Source: Fluviispira vulneris (lineage in GTDB: Bacteria; Bdellovibrionota_B; Oligoflexia; Silvanigrellales; Silvanigrellaceae). Taken from it: a stretch of DNA of 64,000 nt. Every line of letters starts with the position of its first letter. Positions within the stretch are counted from its first letter, which is position 1. This document shows, in pieces, positions 1 through 9,212 of this stretch. The position numbers were made by a program, and so were the translations under genes. The notes beneath the pieces were generated by a model. The model searched no databases. It was given only the letters and a program-made list of their open reading frames with translations, and was not told the DNA's origin. The DNA lies in assembly GCF_014281055.1 (NCBI RefSeq), contig NZ_JACRSE010000004.1:124001-188000 (forward strand). Direction: 5' to 3'.

Positions 1-780
1 TAAACGAATCATATGAGCCTTAGAACGCTCAGCCCAGACAGATAACTGTTCAATGGCAGCAGCACGAAATGTATCGGCAGCACCAATAACAACTTTTTGT
101 CCTCTTAAATGTGCTTTATACGCAAGTTTTCCAGTTGTTGTCGTCTTTCCAACGCCATTCACCCCTACCATCAAAACAATATGTGGTAATTTATTTTCCG
201 AAAGACTGAGCATAGGTTTTTCAATTTCACCTTTAGGATTAGCTTTCGTAGATGATAAAATATTAAATATTTCTTCCTTTAAAATACTTTTAAACTTACT
301 TGGGTCAGAATAATCTTCTTTAGTTAATCTACTTTTAACTTTTTCAACTAAAAGATCGGAAGTTTTTACACCAATATCTGCCTGTATAAGAATTTCAAAA
401 AGATGTTCAAGAGTTTGATCTCGTGTTACCTTATCACTTTTCGAAGTAAAAAATTCATCTAGACCATTTACAATTTGAGAATGAGTTTTTCTTAATCCAC
501 CCTTTAAACGATCAAACCATTTCTTTTCATCAACAACAACTTTAATAGGTTGTTCAGGCACGACTGCCTGAGTTTGTTCTTGAGATTTTTGGGCTAAGGG
601 AACTTCTTGCTTTTTCCGTTCTGTTAGCTCAATTAGACTTTCCCGAATAGATTCTTTCGGAAGTGATTTTGGTGAAGATTTTTTACGATTTAAAATTAAA
701 TTTGTAATAAATAAAATAGCAAGTATAGTGACAACTACACTTGCAGCAATCATAAAATGATCGCCTGACATATCATTCAT
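1..780 (-). CDS. ftsY: FtsY, SRP receptor GTPase (3' end outside window)
   Basis: Receptor for the signal recognition particle at the inner membrane; it docks SRP-ribosome complexes for co-translational insertion. The visible 260 residues show an N-terminal membrane segment (about residues 8-31, hydrophobic run ending before NRKK), a charged linker, the helical N domain (about 85-170), then the G domain with GVNGVGKTTTTGKLA near 196-210 and DTFRAAA near 226. The reading frame runs off the left edge. The start is ATG at 780, with AGGA about 9 nt upstream, and it overlaps the 3' end of the upstream VOC gene by 8 bp; an in-frame ATG also lies three codons later. The membrane anchor differs from the acidic A domain of E. 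coli FtsY. Identification is secure. Confidence 0.96.
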   Translation of the reverse strand, partial: MNDMSGDHFMIAASVVVTILAILFITNLILNRKKSSPKSLPKESIRESLIELTERKKQEVPLAQKSQEQTQAVVPEQPIKVVVDEKKWFDRLKGGLRKTHSQIVNGLDEFFTSKSDKVTRDQTLEHLFEILIQADIGVKTSDLLVEKVKSRLTKEDYSDPSKFKSILKEEIFNILSSTKANPKGEIEKPMLSLSENKLPHIVLMVGVNGVGKTTTTGKLAYKAHLRGQKVVIGAADTFRAAAIEQLSVWAERSKAHMIRL

Positions 781-1201
781 GTTCTTTTTTCCTATTATAC
801 CAAAAATACTCTACAAGATTCCCAAAAGGATCTCGGAAATAAAATGCACGACCATCAAAACGATCGTGTGGTTCTCGAACTATTTCCAATTGAAAACTTT
901 GTATTCTCTGACAAAATGCATCGACTTGTAATGGTGAATCTGCTTGGAAACCATAGTGATCGAGAACTTGTTTTCCAAATTGCCCCACTTGTCTTGTCTT
1001 GTCTACCGCATCTTTTGCAAGTTTAGCAACGAAAACAGATGATCCCATTTCAACCATAATCTGTTCACCTTTATACATATAGAAGCTCGATTGCAAAACC
1101 TCACCAAAAAACCACTTACCTTTCTCAAGGTCATCTATAATGATAGCGAGATGACCAATTCCTTTTATCCACGGAGTATTAACTGACATATTTAAGACCA
1201 C
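773..1201 (-). CDS. VOC-superfamily (glyoxalase/dioxygenase-like) protein
   Basis: A 142-residue single VOC module pair. It has the opening beta-alpha-beta pattern GIGHLAIIIDDLEKGKWFF and the closing FYFRDPFGNLVEYFW pattern typical of glyoxalase/bleomycin-resistance folds. His in GIGHLA and Glu in LVEYF are the usual positions for metal ligands, so metal binding is plausible; the substrate cannot be told. It overlaps the upstream HEAT-like gene by 10 bp and ftsY by 8 bp, so the three are almost certainly translated from one message. Confidence 0.8.
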   Translation of the reverse strand: MVLNMSVNTPWIKGIGHLAIIIDDLEKGKWFFGEVLQSSFYMYKGEQIMVEMGSSVFVAKLAKDAVDKTRQVGQFGKQVLDHYGFQADSPLQVDAFCQRIQSFQLEIVREPHDRFDGRAFYFRDPFGNLVEYFWYNRKKEHE

Positions 1202-1851
1202 TTATGTGTTTGAATAATAGAGTTAACTACTCCAATAAATCTAGAATTTTCATCCGTAATGGCTTGATGAGATAAATTTAAAATTATTTCTTTTGCTTTT
1301 TCATTTTGTTTAGCTTGTTCCTCTAAACATTCAAGAGCCGCCATTTTTAAATTTTCATCCCGGCTATTTAAGAATTCAGTTACTTTATTAACGATTAATT
1401 CTTCTTTACCTTTTACTTCTTTAAGTGCAAGCATAATTTCTTCATTTCGTTCAAGAACAGATTCATCAAAAACCGCTATATCTGTTGCTAAATTTTTAAT
1501 TAAAAGATCTACATATTCATCATGTGAGAAAATTTTCTCAGCAATTTTAATCGGCCATGAGATCCTTCTTTGAGTCTCTATAGTTTTTTTAACGAATTCC
1601 TTTGCTTTTTCTCCATGACTTACAATGATATTTAGACATTTTTCTTTTTCACGATTGTCTATAATGCCAGAATCAACAGAAAGTTCAAACCGCTTTAACA
1701 GTTGCGGAACGGATTGTTCAGGAGCAATATTTTCGAGAGCTTCTATTGCCTCTAAACGTTGCTCTTTTGTTGTCATTGCTTTTTTAAGGACATCACCATA
1801 TTTATCATATGATTTTGGTTGTGAAGAAAAAAACTTGTCAAAAATACCCAC
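1192..1851 (-). CDS. HEAT-repeat-like helical protein
   Basis: A 219-residue soluble, all-helical protein. Segments such as RLEAIEALENIAPEQSVPQLL and ENLKMAALECLEEQAKQ look like degenerate HEAT/armadillo helical pairs, and no catalytic motif is visible. No signal peptide is seen. It sits in the ftsY operon between a 45-residue membrane protein upstream and a VOC protein downstream, overlapping the latter. HEAT-type scaffolds usually mediate protein-protein contacts; the partner here is unknown. The family assignment rests only on helix pattern. Confidence 0.6.
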   Translation of the reverse strand: MGIFDKFFSSQPKSYDKYGDVLKKAMTTKEQRLEAIEALENIAPEQSVPQLLKRFELSVDSGIIDNREKEKCLNIIVSHGEKAKEFVKKTIETQRRISWPIKIAEKIFSHDEYVDLLIKNLATDIAVFDESVLERNEEIMLALKEVKGKEELIVNKVTEFLNSRDENLKMAALECLEEQAKQNEKAKEIILNLSHQAITDENSRFIGVVNSIIQTHKWS

Positions 1852-1861
1852 TTTAAACCTC

Positions 1862-1999
1862 TTAATTTATCTTCTTGGAGCTATAGATTATAAACACCAA
1901 ACCTAAAATAGTAAAAAATAAACCTGCAATAATTCCTCCATCAATATAAATAGATGGAATTTGTGCAGCATTATGTATCTTGATCATTTGCTCTGTCAT
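1862..1999 (-). CDS. Small single-pass membrane protein (45 aa)
   Basis: A complete short gene. The ATG at 1999 overlaps the stop of the preceding DUF1573 gene in the ATGA arrangement, AAGGA lies about 7 nt upstream, and the TAA stop is at 1862-1864. The product is 45 residues: a polar N-terminus of about 20, one hydrophobic helix (IIAGLFFTILGLVFIIYS) and a basic tail SKKIN. Translational coupling, a good ribosome site and a coherent membrane helix support a real gene. It sits inside the DUF1573-HEAT-VOC-ftsY operon, 10 bp before the HEAT-like gene. Function unknown. Confidence 0.7.
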   Translation of the reverse strand: MTEQMIKIHNAAQIPSIYIDGGIIAGLFFTILGLVFIIYSSKKIN

Positions 2000-3270
2000 G
2001 GCTCTTTCCTTAGCACGCCAAAAAACGGCACAGTAATCTCTTTGTAATCGGGATCATTGGTTTTGACAACAAAAAATCCAGAAACATTGACCCCAGGAGA
2101 CCCATCGACTTCATTAAATTCATCGCGCTTTTTTGGATAATGAAGCTTAAATGAAACGACGAAAGACGAGTGATTGCTCCCATCACTCGCTGCACTTGTT
2201 GGTGAGAGTTTGTCTTTTCTTATTTCAAATAACTCTGAATCTTTTAAACTTTTCAATTCTGGGAGTTTTTTTAACTCCACCTTGACACCTGTGACTGTAA
2301 AGTTTTTATCTAAAGATTTAAAGGTAATAACACGCTCTGAGGGTCTCAATTCATTTACAACTCCAAATTCAACATATTTTGCTGAAACTTGTACATGGCC
2401 TACAGATTCGCCAATAACTGGAATTTCATAATCTTTATAATAGAACGAATTATTCCAAACTTTTATTTTTGCACTTATGGGGCCAATTGGGATTGATTTG
2501 TCATCAATTTGCACTGAAATTTGCGCAGTGTGTGCAGATGTTTGAGGCAGTAATTTAACCTTTATAAAAGGAGCACTGGATTCAACAGCAATGATTTTGA
2601 ATGGTTCATTATCGGCTAAAATATTTTCTTTTACTTGACTCGAAAAAGATGTTGCTTCTACATCTGATTTTGCTGTGTCTATATAATTCATACCTTCTTT
2701 TGCAGTATAAGGTTTTCCACGTGATATTAAATTCATATTTAATAAAAATGATTTAGGAATATCTCCTTGAATTTTTCCGACATATAAAAGTGTTGGAACA
2801 GCGGTTAATTCTTGTAAAACATTTGCAGTAATGGTTAAAGTAACTGTGGGAGAAGATGATCCCATATTCGTTTCCAGAGTTATCGTTCTCACTATATTAC
2901 CTGAAAAATCTCTTGAGTTAAATTCAGCATTAACGTAACCGCTCTCACCAGATTTAAAAACATTTTTTATTGTGCTTCCATCTTTTGAATATATTTTAGT
3001 ATTTATACAACCGCATGCTGCATGTACACTGCTAAAAACAAGCGTTCCATTTCCTGTGTTTTGAAAACGATACATATGACTCACTTTTTGCCCTCGATAA
3101 ATTTCACCGAAGTCAAAGCGTGTCGAGTCGAACTCAACGCGAGGAACTTGTCCTTGTAAGTTGAGGTCGATCGTTGGTTCTATTGCATTTGCAGAAAAGG
3201 AAACTTGATAAAAAATAAAGACACAAAAAATTCTCAATAAGAAAAATCTGACTCTTTTAGAAAAACACAT
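1996..3270 (-). CDS. Secreted DUF1573-domain protein
   Basis: An exported protein of 424 residues with a signal peptide MCFSKRVRFFLLRIFCVFIF and a likely cleavage after SANA. The mature N-terminus carries a clear DUF1573 module (FDFGEIYRGQKVSHMYRFQN, then ACGCI), an immunoglobulin/ASPM-SPD2-Hydin-like beta-sandwich. The rest is beta-rich and probably holds further degenerate copies. The frame is open upstream to 3408, but ATG 3270 is chosen because the signal peptide starts there and the upstream 46 codons overlap the divergent lnt promoter and start. It is the first gene of the operon leading to ftsY. Likely periplasmic or surface located; role unknown. Confidence 0.8.
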   Translation of the reverse strand: MCFSKRVRFFLLRIFCVFIFYQVSFSANAIEPTIDLNLQGQVPRVEFDSTRFDFGEIYRGQKVSHMYRFQNTGNGTLVFSSVHAACGCINTKIYSKDGSTIKNVFKSGESGYVNAEFNSRDFSGNIVRTITLETNMGSSSPTVTLTITANVLQELTAVPTLLYVGKIQGDIPKSFLLNMNLISRGKPYTAKEGMNYIDTAKSDVEATSFSSQVKENILADNEPFKIIAVESSAPFIKVKLLPQTSAHTAQISVQIDDKSIPIGPISAKIKVWNNSFYYKDYEIPVIGESVGHVQVSAKYVEFGVVNELRPSERVITFKSLDKNFTVTGVKVELKKLPELKSLKDSELFEIRKDKLSPTSAASDGSNHSSFVVSFKLHYPKKRDEFNEVDGSPGVNVSGFFVVKTNDPDYKEITVPFFGVLRKEP

Positions 3271-3364
3271 GTTGTGATCCCTATTTTCACATGTTATCTT
3301 GCCACCCGCTTTGGTATAATCTTTTTTACAGCTCAAGTCCAAACCCCTAAAATAAGAAGTGTTC

Positions 3365-5068
3365 ATGGTATCAATAAAATCAAGTTTTCTAAAGTATTTT
3401 GCCCTCATTTTAAGCGCAATTCTCGTTTCTATGGGATTTCCTGGTTATGACTTCCCAGTGCTCGGAATTGGAGCAATTATTCCTTTTGCACTGATTCCAC
3501 TCATACTTTCTATAAAAACACTCCCAAGAAAATATTCAGAACACTCAAATTTAAAAAAACATTTTGCCCAAATCAGTCCAAGAAAACGTGCTTTCAGCGC
3601 ATTTTTTGCCATTTGGTTTTTTGGCTTTGTTTTACAGCTTATTGCATTTTTCTGGATTTCACAGCCCATAATATATTTTAGCACTTTAAAACCTTATTTT
3701 GCATACCCGCTCTATATTGCCATTTCTGTATTCACTTCACTTTATTTTCCATTTTTATTTTCACCACTTATTTTGCAAACATGGCTTGAATCCAAATATA
3801 GTAATAAAAAACTTCCAATTATTGCAATCGCGATGACGATGACACTTTTTGAAATCATAGCACCTAGATTCTTTAATTGGACTTTTGGCAGTTTAATGCA
3901 CTCTGAAACACAAATAAATCAAATATCCAGCGTCTTCGGATTTAATATTATTTCATTTTTTATTTTTTATACAAGCCTTACCTTATCCGATGCGCTGCTA
4001 AAGTTTTCTAAAAATAAAAGTTTACTTATCTCTACAACATGTATTAATTTATTGATATGGGGAATTATTTTTACTTTTGGATATTTCCGCATAAATAATA
4101 TAAACGAGTCGTTAGTAAATGCAAAATCAACCCGTATTGCTTTTGTTCAACCAAATTTTACATTTAACTCTATTGCTTCTGCTCCACTTCCCTCTTTAAC
4201 TTCACAACAGCAAAGCTTATCAAGATTACTTGAAATGAGCCGTGAAGCAGTGCAAAAATCAATTGCAAAAGATGGAAGAAAACCCGACCTTATTATTTGG
4301 CCTGAGAGTGGAACACATAGTTTCTATACTTTAGATAATGCTGAAATTACAGCAACAAAACAATTTTCAGCATCAGTTCAAGTGCCAATTTTAGTGCAAG
4401 CTACAAAGTGGGATAAAGCGGATCTTAAAAAAGTTGGTTATGAAAAAGCTCGGGTTTGGTCTTCATCTTTTCTTATTCGTCCTGATGGTTCAAAGAGCAA
4501 AGACTTTGACAAATGGGTACCCATGCCTTTTGGCGAGTCAGTTCCTTTCGAAAAATATTTTCCAAAACTTGGTATTTATTATAGAAATATTTTTGAAAAT
4601 GCGAGTAAAGTTGAAATTGGGACAAGCTATGATGCATTAGCTTATACAGAAAAAGATTTCGTAGCACCTCTCATTTGCTTTGACTCTATTGATCCAAATC
4701 TTCCTCGCCTCGAAACCTTAAAAGGCAAGGCAAGCATTTTTGTCAATCAAGCCAATTTTGTTTGGATGGTAAAAAGCAATGCAGGGCTTGAATTTAGTAT
4801 ACTCAATAAGTTTAGATCCATTGAAAATGCACGCAGTCTTGTGATGGTTTCAAACACAGGACCTACAATGGCTTTCGATCCTTTAGGTCGAGTTATCTTA
4901 CAGCCAACTCCACTTTTAACACAAGAAACTGGATTTGTAGATGTTCCTATTTCAAATGAAATGACAGTTTATACAATGTTTTCTAATTGGCCACTCATTA
5001 TATTAGGACTTATATCACTTATTTGGCTTTTTATAGCAGCAAACAAGAGCGCATATGATAATCGCTGA
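3365..5068 (+). CDS. lnt: Apolipoprotein N-acyltransferase
   Basis: Inner-membrane enzyme that adds the third acyl chain to diacylglyceryl-cysteine of lipoproteins. The first about 245 residues contain several membrane helices, followed by a periplasmic nitrilase-fold domain and a final hydrophobic helix (NWPLIILGLISLIWLFIA). The nitrilase triad is visible: Glu about 314 in IIWPESGTHS, Lys about 383 in FDKWVPMPFGE and Cys about 438 in APLICFDSID, with spacing close to E. coli E267/K335/C387. ATG 3365 is taken as start; an in-frame GTG lies 6 nt earlier. The last 14 bp overlap rarA. Consistent with the lipoboxes seen elsewhere in the window. Confidence 0.95.
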   Translation: MVSIKSSFLKYFALILSAILVSMGFPGYDFPVLGIGAIIPFALIPLILSIKTLPRKYSEHSNLKKHFAQISPRKRAFSAFFAIWFFGFVLQLIAFFWISQPIIYFSTLKPYFAYPLYIAISVFTSLYFPFLFSPLILQTWLESKYSNKKLPIIAIAMTMTLFEIIAPRFFNWTFGSLMHSETQINQISSVFGFNIISFFIFYTSLTLSDALLKFSKNKSLLISTTCINLLIWGIIFTFGYFRINNINESLVNAKSTRIAFVQPNFTFNSIASAPLPSLTSQQQSLSRLLEMSREAVQKSIAKDGRKPDLIIWPESGTHSFYTLDNAEITATKQFSASVQVPILVQATKWDKADLKKVGYEKARVWSSSFLIRPDGSKSKDFDKWVPMPFGESVPFEKYFPKLGIYYRNIFENASKVEIGTSYDALAYTEKDFVAPLICFDSIDPNLPRLETLKGKASIFVNQANFVWMVKSNAGLEFSILNKFRSIENARSLVMVSNTGPTMAFDPLGRVILQPTPLLTQETGFVDVPISNEMTVYTMFSNWPLIILGLISLIWLFIAANKSAYDNR

Positions 5069-6338
5069 TAAAAAAGAAAAAGGACTTTTGTCTGAAAGAT
5101 TAAGACCATCATTAGCAAAACAAAATTATTTATTAGGTTCTGCAAAAAAAATTTGGGAGCGAGATCTTCAGCAATGGCGTAATTCACACAAATTCCATAT
5201 TATATTATGGGGACCTCCTGGCTCTGGAAAGACCACTTTAGCTCGTATGCTTGGTGAAGATTCTGGCATTCCCTTTGTTACCTTATCAGCCGTGCGTGAT
5301 GGGGTAAAAGAGATAAAAAATGCTGTTGAAAAACACCCAGGTGCTCTTATTTTTATAGATGAAATACATCGCCTCAGTCGAAATCAACAAGATATTCTTC
5401 TCCCTATTCTTGAATATTCTGAAGCTTGGATCATCGGAGCGACTACAGAATCCCCTACAACGGAACTTTCTCCGCCTATTTTAAGCCGGGTAAGAAGTAT
5501 TTATATCTCACCATTAAACGAACAAGAAATCTCTCAAGGTTTATTGCATGGATACGATTTCCTAAAAAATAATGATAACGATTTTCAGAATAAATTTGTT
5601 GATGAAATTAAAGTAAAGGAACAATTTATCCCAAAAATTTCGCAAATGAGCGGGGGTGATTTGCGCTTTGCCTTAAACTTATTTGAGAATATTATATATT
5701 GTAATAATGAAGAAGAAGAAAATGATATATTTAAAAACTCTTTAAAAGCATTTACGAATAAAAATCATTACGATTTTATCAGCGCTATGATTAAAAGTAT
5801 GCGCGGAAGTGATCCTGACGCAGCTCTATTTTATGCTATTACAGCACTTGATAAAGGAGAAGATCCTATTTTTATCGCCAGACGCTGTGTGATTTTTGCC
5901 AGTGAAGATGTTGGCAATGCAGATCCACAGGCACTTTCTTTAGCAGTAAATGCATACAAAGCTATTGAATGTGTAGGCATGCCTGAAGGCAGAATTCCTT
6001 TGGCTCAAGTTGTTACTTATTTAGCAAGTACAATGAAAAGTAACAAAGCATATCTTGCAATCGAAAGAGTGAGAAAATGGCGTATTCAAGCAGAAGAAAA
6101 TGGTTATTCATTGCAACCACCCAATGAAATAACAATAAAAGGTAAAAATCAATACAAATACCCTCACAATTTCGAAAATTCTTTTGTTTACTTCGATTAT
6201 TTGCCAAAAGAAATTTCTAGGATAAAACAAAAGGAGAGAGTTGCTGCATATTTACCTTCTGATTATGGAACAGAATTAAGGCTTAAAAATCGCTTGGCAG
6301 AGCTCTGGAAAAAACCAAGTAAAATAGACAATTTTTAA
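5055..6338 (+). CDS. rarA: Replication-associated recombination protein A (AAA+ ATPase)
   Basis: RarA/MgsA, relative of eukaryotic WRNIP1, an AAA+ ATPase acting at stalled replication forks. Walker A GPPGSGKT is at residues 53-60, Walker B LIFIDEIHR around 98-106, sensor 1 in IIGATTESP and an arginine-finger region in LSRVRSI. The C-terminal part matches the RarA tetramerisation region (DPDAALFYAITALDKGEDP, ASEDVGNADPQAL, YKYPHNF). At 427 residues it is family-typical. It overlaps lnt by 14 bp, indicating co-transcription. ATG 5055 gives the expected N-terminus before the LRP motif (RLRPSL). Confidence 0.95.
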   Translation: MIIADKKEKGLLSERLRPSLAKQNYLLGSAKKIWERDLQQWRNSHKFHIILWGPPGSGKTTLARMLGEDSGIPFVTLSAVRDGVKEIKNAVEKHPGALIFIDEIHRLSRNQQDILLPILEYSEAWIIGATTESPTTELSPPILSRVRSIYISPLNEQEISQGLLHGYDFLKNNDNDFQNKFVDEIKVKEQFIPKISQMSGGDLRFALNLFENIIYCNNEEEENDIFKNSLKAFTNKNHYDFISAMIKSMRGSDPDAALFYAITALDKGEDPIFIARRCVIFASEDVGNADPQALSLAVNAYKAIECVGMPEGRIPLAQVVTYLASTMKSNKAYLAIERVRKWRIQAEENGYSLQPPNEITIKGKNQYKYPHNFENSFVYFDYLPKEISRIKQKERVAAYLPSDYGTELRLKNRLAELWKKPSKIDNF

Positions 6339-6383
6339 AACAAATAAAATCTAAAGTAATTATATGGACAAAATACAAAATAA

Positions 6384-7175
6384 TTAAGCAGCAGTATTTG
6401 TTTTATTATTGCTGCGATCAAAATCAGTAGCTTTTCCTCTTGGAACATAACTCACAGTATCGATATAACTTAGAACAAGTCTAACAAAATGTCTTCTTGC
6501 CCGTATCACACTATTTCCCCTAGAAATATCGAAATTAAGAAGAGCCTCTCGTGTTGATTTCGAATAAACAATCATACGTAAATAGTCCGTATTTAAGTTT
6601 GTATCATATTCAATAACGACTGAACCCATTTGCTCCCATGTGTAGGATATTTTCTTAACCCCATAAAAAACATGAATTCCAGCTAGGCCTACCAATATTT
6701 TCTTTACACCTTTAAAATTCAAAGACAATAAAACTATCCAAGGTAACAATACCAACGTAACAAAAGATAGAGCAAGTCCTAGTGAAGATCCTGGACTATC
6801 AAAATATGTTGGACTTGTAATTAGAAATAAAAAACACCCCATCAATCCAAATAAGGAAACAAGCATTTGCAGGGGTGAGAATTGAAAATACCATCTGCCC
6901 TCAGGCGTAAGGCGACTGTAAATAAGAGATTCACGCTCTTCTTCCATTCGTCTATCTAAATCTTCAAAAGGTTCATCCTCAGAAGCCATTTTTCCTAAAG
7001 AATGCAGGATAGCTAAGGACTCATCAAACCTCCCCCAAGAATCAAGAATAAAAGATTTCATTCTCAACGCTTCCATGTTCCTAGGAGAAAGAGCAAGAAG
7101 ATTTTCAATAATCTCCATCGCCGCTCCTGAATCACCTTGCTCCAATAGATTTCGTGCATCTTTTAAATGTTTCAT
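6384..7175 (-). CDS. TPR-like membrane protein of unknown function
   Basis: A 263-residue protein. The N-terminal about 60 residues form a pair of TPR-like helices (ARNLLEQGDSGAAMEIIENLL, then alternating NMEALRMKSFILDSWG). Two membrane helices follow around residues 105-160 (LVSLFGLMGCFLFLI; ALSFVTLVLLPWIVLL). The C-terminal about 100 residues look PH/YdbS-like (VFYGVKKISYTWEQMGSVVIEYD), a pattern seen in small membrane-anchored domains. No enzyme motif is recognised. It faces rarA convergently with a 45-bp gap and lies downstream of the rplI terminator. Confidence 0.55.
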   Translation of the reverse strand: MKHLKDARNLLEQGDSGAAMEIIENLLALSPRNMEALRMKSFILDSWGRFDESLAILHSLGKMASEDEPFEDLDRRMEEERESLIYSRLTPEGRWYFQFSPLQMLVSLFGLMGCFLFLITSPTYFDSPGSSLGLALSFVTLVLLPWIVLLSLNFKGVKKILVGLAGIHVFYGVKKISYTWEQMGSVVIEYDTNLNTDYLRMIVYSKSTREALLNFDISRGNSVIRARRHFVRLVLSYIDTVSYVPRGKATDFDRSNNKTNTAA

Positions 7176-7223
7176 AAAAGGAAAATCGGAAACTATTCAT
7201 CAGAACTTAAAAATAAAAACTGA

Positions 7224-7255
7224 CAAAAAAAAACAGATGAGAGATTCTCACCTGT
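7224..7255 (-). terminator. Rho-independent terminator after rplI
   Basis: On the minus strand a 10-bp stem ACAGGTGAGA/TCTCATCTGT (one G-U pair, 3-nt loop) is followed by a run of eight T. It sits about 40 bp past the rplI stop and ends the rpsF-rplI operon. Confidence 0.88.
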
Positions 7256-7295
7256 CTTTAAAAAAAATAACCAATTGATAACAAAAGGATAAATT

Positions 7296-7742
7296 TTAGT
7301 TTTGCGCAACAACCCAAATATTGAATTGAGCAGAAACTTCTGGATGAAGCTTAACAGAGCCTTTATAAACACCTACAAGCTTGATTTCATCGATGATTGT
7401 AATCATACGGCGATCAATTTCATGGCCCGCAGCGCGGAATGCATCTGCAAGTTCTTGAGTTGTAACTGTTCCAAAGATTTTATCTTCTTCACCAACTGGT
7501 TTTTGAATAGTTAAAGAAAGAGCACTGATTGTTGCAGCAAGTTCAGTTGCAGCAGCAAGTTCTTTTTGCTTCTTCATTTCAGCTTGGCGACGTTGGTGCT
7601 CAAGCAATTTTTTATTTCTTTCATCCGCTAAAACAGCGAGTTCACGTGGAAAAAGAAAATTTCTAGCATATCCTGACTTTACTTTAACAAGGTCACCAAT
7701 ATGACCTAAGTTTGGTACATTTGCTTGCAAAAGTACGAGCAT
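7296..7742 (-). CDS. rplI: 50S ribosomal protein L9
   Basis: Primary 23S-binding protein at the base of the L1 stalk. The N-terminal domain has the diagnostic start MLVLLQANVPNLGHIGDLV and the sequence GYARNFLFPRELAV. The long connecting helix and a C-terminal domain (EEDKIFGTVTTQELADAF) complete the normal 148 residues. It is the last gene of the rpsF-membrane protein-rplI operon, followed by a strong terminator. The expected rpsR (S18) gene is absent from this operon. Confidence 0.98.
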   Translation of the reverse strand: MLVLLQANVPNLGHIGDLVKVKSGYARNFLFPRELAVLADERNKKLLEHQRRQAEMKKQKELAAATELAATISALSLTIQKPVGEEDKIFGTVTTQELADAFRAAGHEIDRRMITIIDEIKLVGVYKGSVKLHPEVSAQFNIWVVAQN

Positions 7743-7800
7743 AATAATAACCCTCTTGTATATTAAAAACCAAATTCATTTAGAAAAACACAGAATGAAC

Positions 7801-9156
7801 TTAAGATTTAAGCTTTCTTCCGCGCCAATCATACACATAATCAAACAATCCAACAGCACCAAATACTGCTAGAATTGCATAAGGTCCAAAAAATATTTTT
7901 GAACTCAGAATAAAAAACACAGACACTAAAATGAGAATCAACAGAGTTGATAATCTTTTGTAGACTGTAAACATCCCTTGCAATGCTACAATAGTCAAAA
8001 TGACAAATGATAAAGCACTGAGGACTGCGAGCACGGGGGCATAGCTCCCTTGCCCAAAGGATGCAATGATAGAATCAAGGTTTCCATACCAAAACGCTAT
8101 AGTTCCAATAAAAGCGACAGCAAAAAGTGCAAGTGGCAGTGGTAAAGAAAAGTTTCTTAGATCCCACGCGCTTTTGCCCTCATATTGAAAGGCATATCCT
8201 TGCCATAGAATTGTGTTTTTTGGCTTCAAAGGTTTCCAAAGTGTTCGCAGAAACGAATTTTTTTGCCCATCCGTTTCCATCTGCACACTTTGTGAAGAAT
8301 GATGATTGATATAAATTGGTGTTTCCAGTCTATTTGCTCTAACCATAGGCATAGAAAAAAGGACAGAAACGATTTGAGACGAAAAAGATGATGGATTTCT
8401 ACGGATATAATTTACCACAGATCGCAATCTTTCTATTTGCTCATAACCAAAATCAACAAAAACAACATTAGCAAAGGAAGTCAACAATCCAATTAAGAAA
8501 GTGGACGCCATTGCTCCATAAACAAAATAAGCTATTCTTTGCCAAGAGTTATATTCAATAAATTTTTTCACTTCTGGCATAGAAATGATTTGAGTGATTT
8601 GTTCTGAGAGTTGATCGTATTTTGCACTCAGTTGAATCTCACCAGCAGTTGGTTTTCTACCAGCGATCTCCGCTTGCAGCTCTTCTTTCTTTTGCTCGAT
8701 ACTCATCTGCAATTCGCTTTTTATTTCTCCATTTTGTTCAATCAGCTTGACAGGTGTAAAACAAATACAGCCAAAGAACAGAACTGCTGGGAGAAATAAA
8801 ACAGAGGCCGCATAGAGCCAATGTTTTCTTTTTTCACGAAAACAGATGGCTGCCATGAAAAAAGGTATCGCAAGAATAACAAAAAACCCCATAGCTATTA
8901 TATTTATATTTGAAAATAAATAACCAAAGAGAAAAAAAGAACCAGCAACAGCTGTCATTAAGAAAAGAGCAATTCTTTTGCCTAACATGGCTGCTACCTG
9001 TGCAACATTAAAGAGAGCAAGAGGAATCAGCATAACGATAAAGCTAATAGCTACAAAGATCCCAGAAAAAAACAAAGCTGGCGTAATTTTTTTTACAGGA
9101 GCATTGTTGTTTTGACTTGAACTTGACCCTTGTGGGTTGCTAAACTTTTGCGCCAT
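7801..9156 (-). CDS. Polytopic membrane protein, DUF2232-like
   Basis: A 451-residue integral membrane protein with about nine hydrophobic helices: four or five before residue 140, one near 205-225 and four after about 335. A coiled-coil-like charged segment (SELQMSIEQKKEELQAEI) lies near 145-185. The final helix and tail (GAVGLFDYVYDWRGRKL) resemble the end of DUF2232/YybS proteins, which commonly sit between rpsF/rpsR and rplI. Position and tail support that call; sequence similarity alone is weak. No catalytic residues are recognised. Confidence 0.55.
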   Translation of the reverse strand: MAQKFSNPQGSSSSQNNNAPVKKITPALFFSGIFVAISFIVMLIPLALFNVAQVAAMLGKRIALFLMTAVAGSFFLFGYLFSNINIIAMGFFVILAIPFFMAAICFREKRKHWLYAASVLFLPAVLFFGCICFTPVKLIEQNGEIKSELQMSIEQKKEELQAEIAGRKPTAGEIQLSAKYDQLSEQITQIISMPEVKKFIEYNSWQRIAYFVYGAMASTFLIGLLTSFANVVFVDFGYEQIERLRSVVNYIRRNPSSFSSQIVSVLFSMPMVRANRLETPIYINHHSSQSVQMETDGQKNSFLRTLWKPLKPKNTILWQGYAFQYEGKSAWDLRNFSLPLPLALFAVAFIGTIAFWYGNLDSIIASFGQGSYAPVLAVLSALSFVILTIVALQGMFTVYKRLSTLLILILVSVFFILSSKIFFGPYAILAVFGAVGLFDYVYDWRGRKLKS

Positions 9157-9212
9157 GAAAACCTCTCATTTCGGCTAAAAAAGCCTTGAAAACGAAACAT
9201 ATCTCGCAATAA

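Noticed and set aside
3271-3408. N-terminal extension of the DUF1573 protein
   Set aside because: It would place 46 polar residues before a clear signal peptide and overlap the divergent lnt start.
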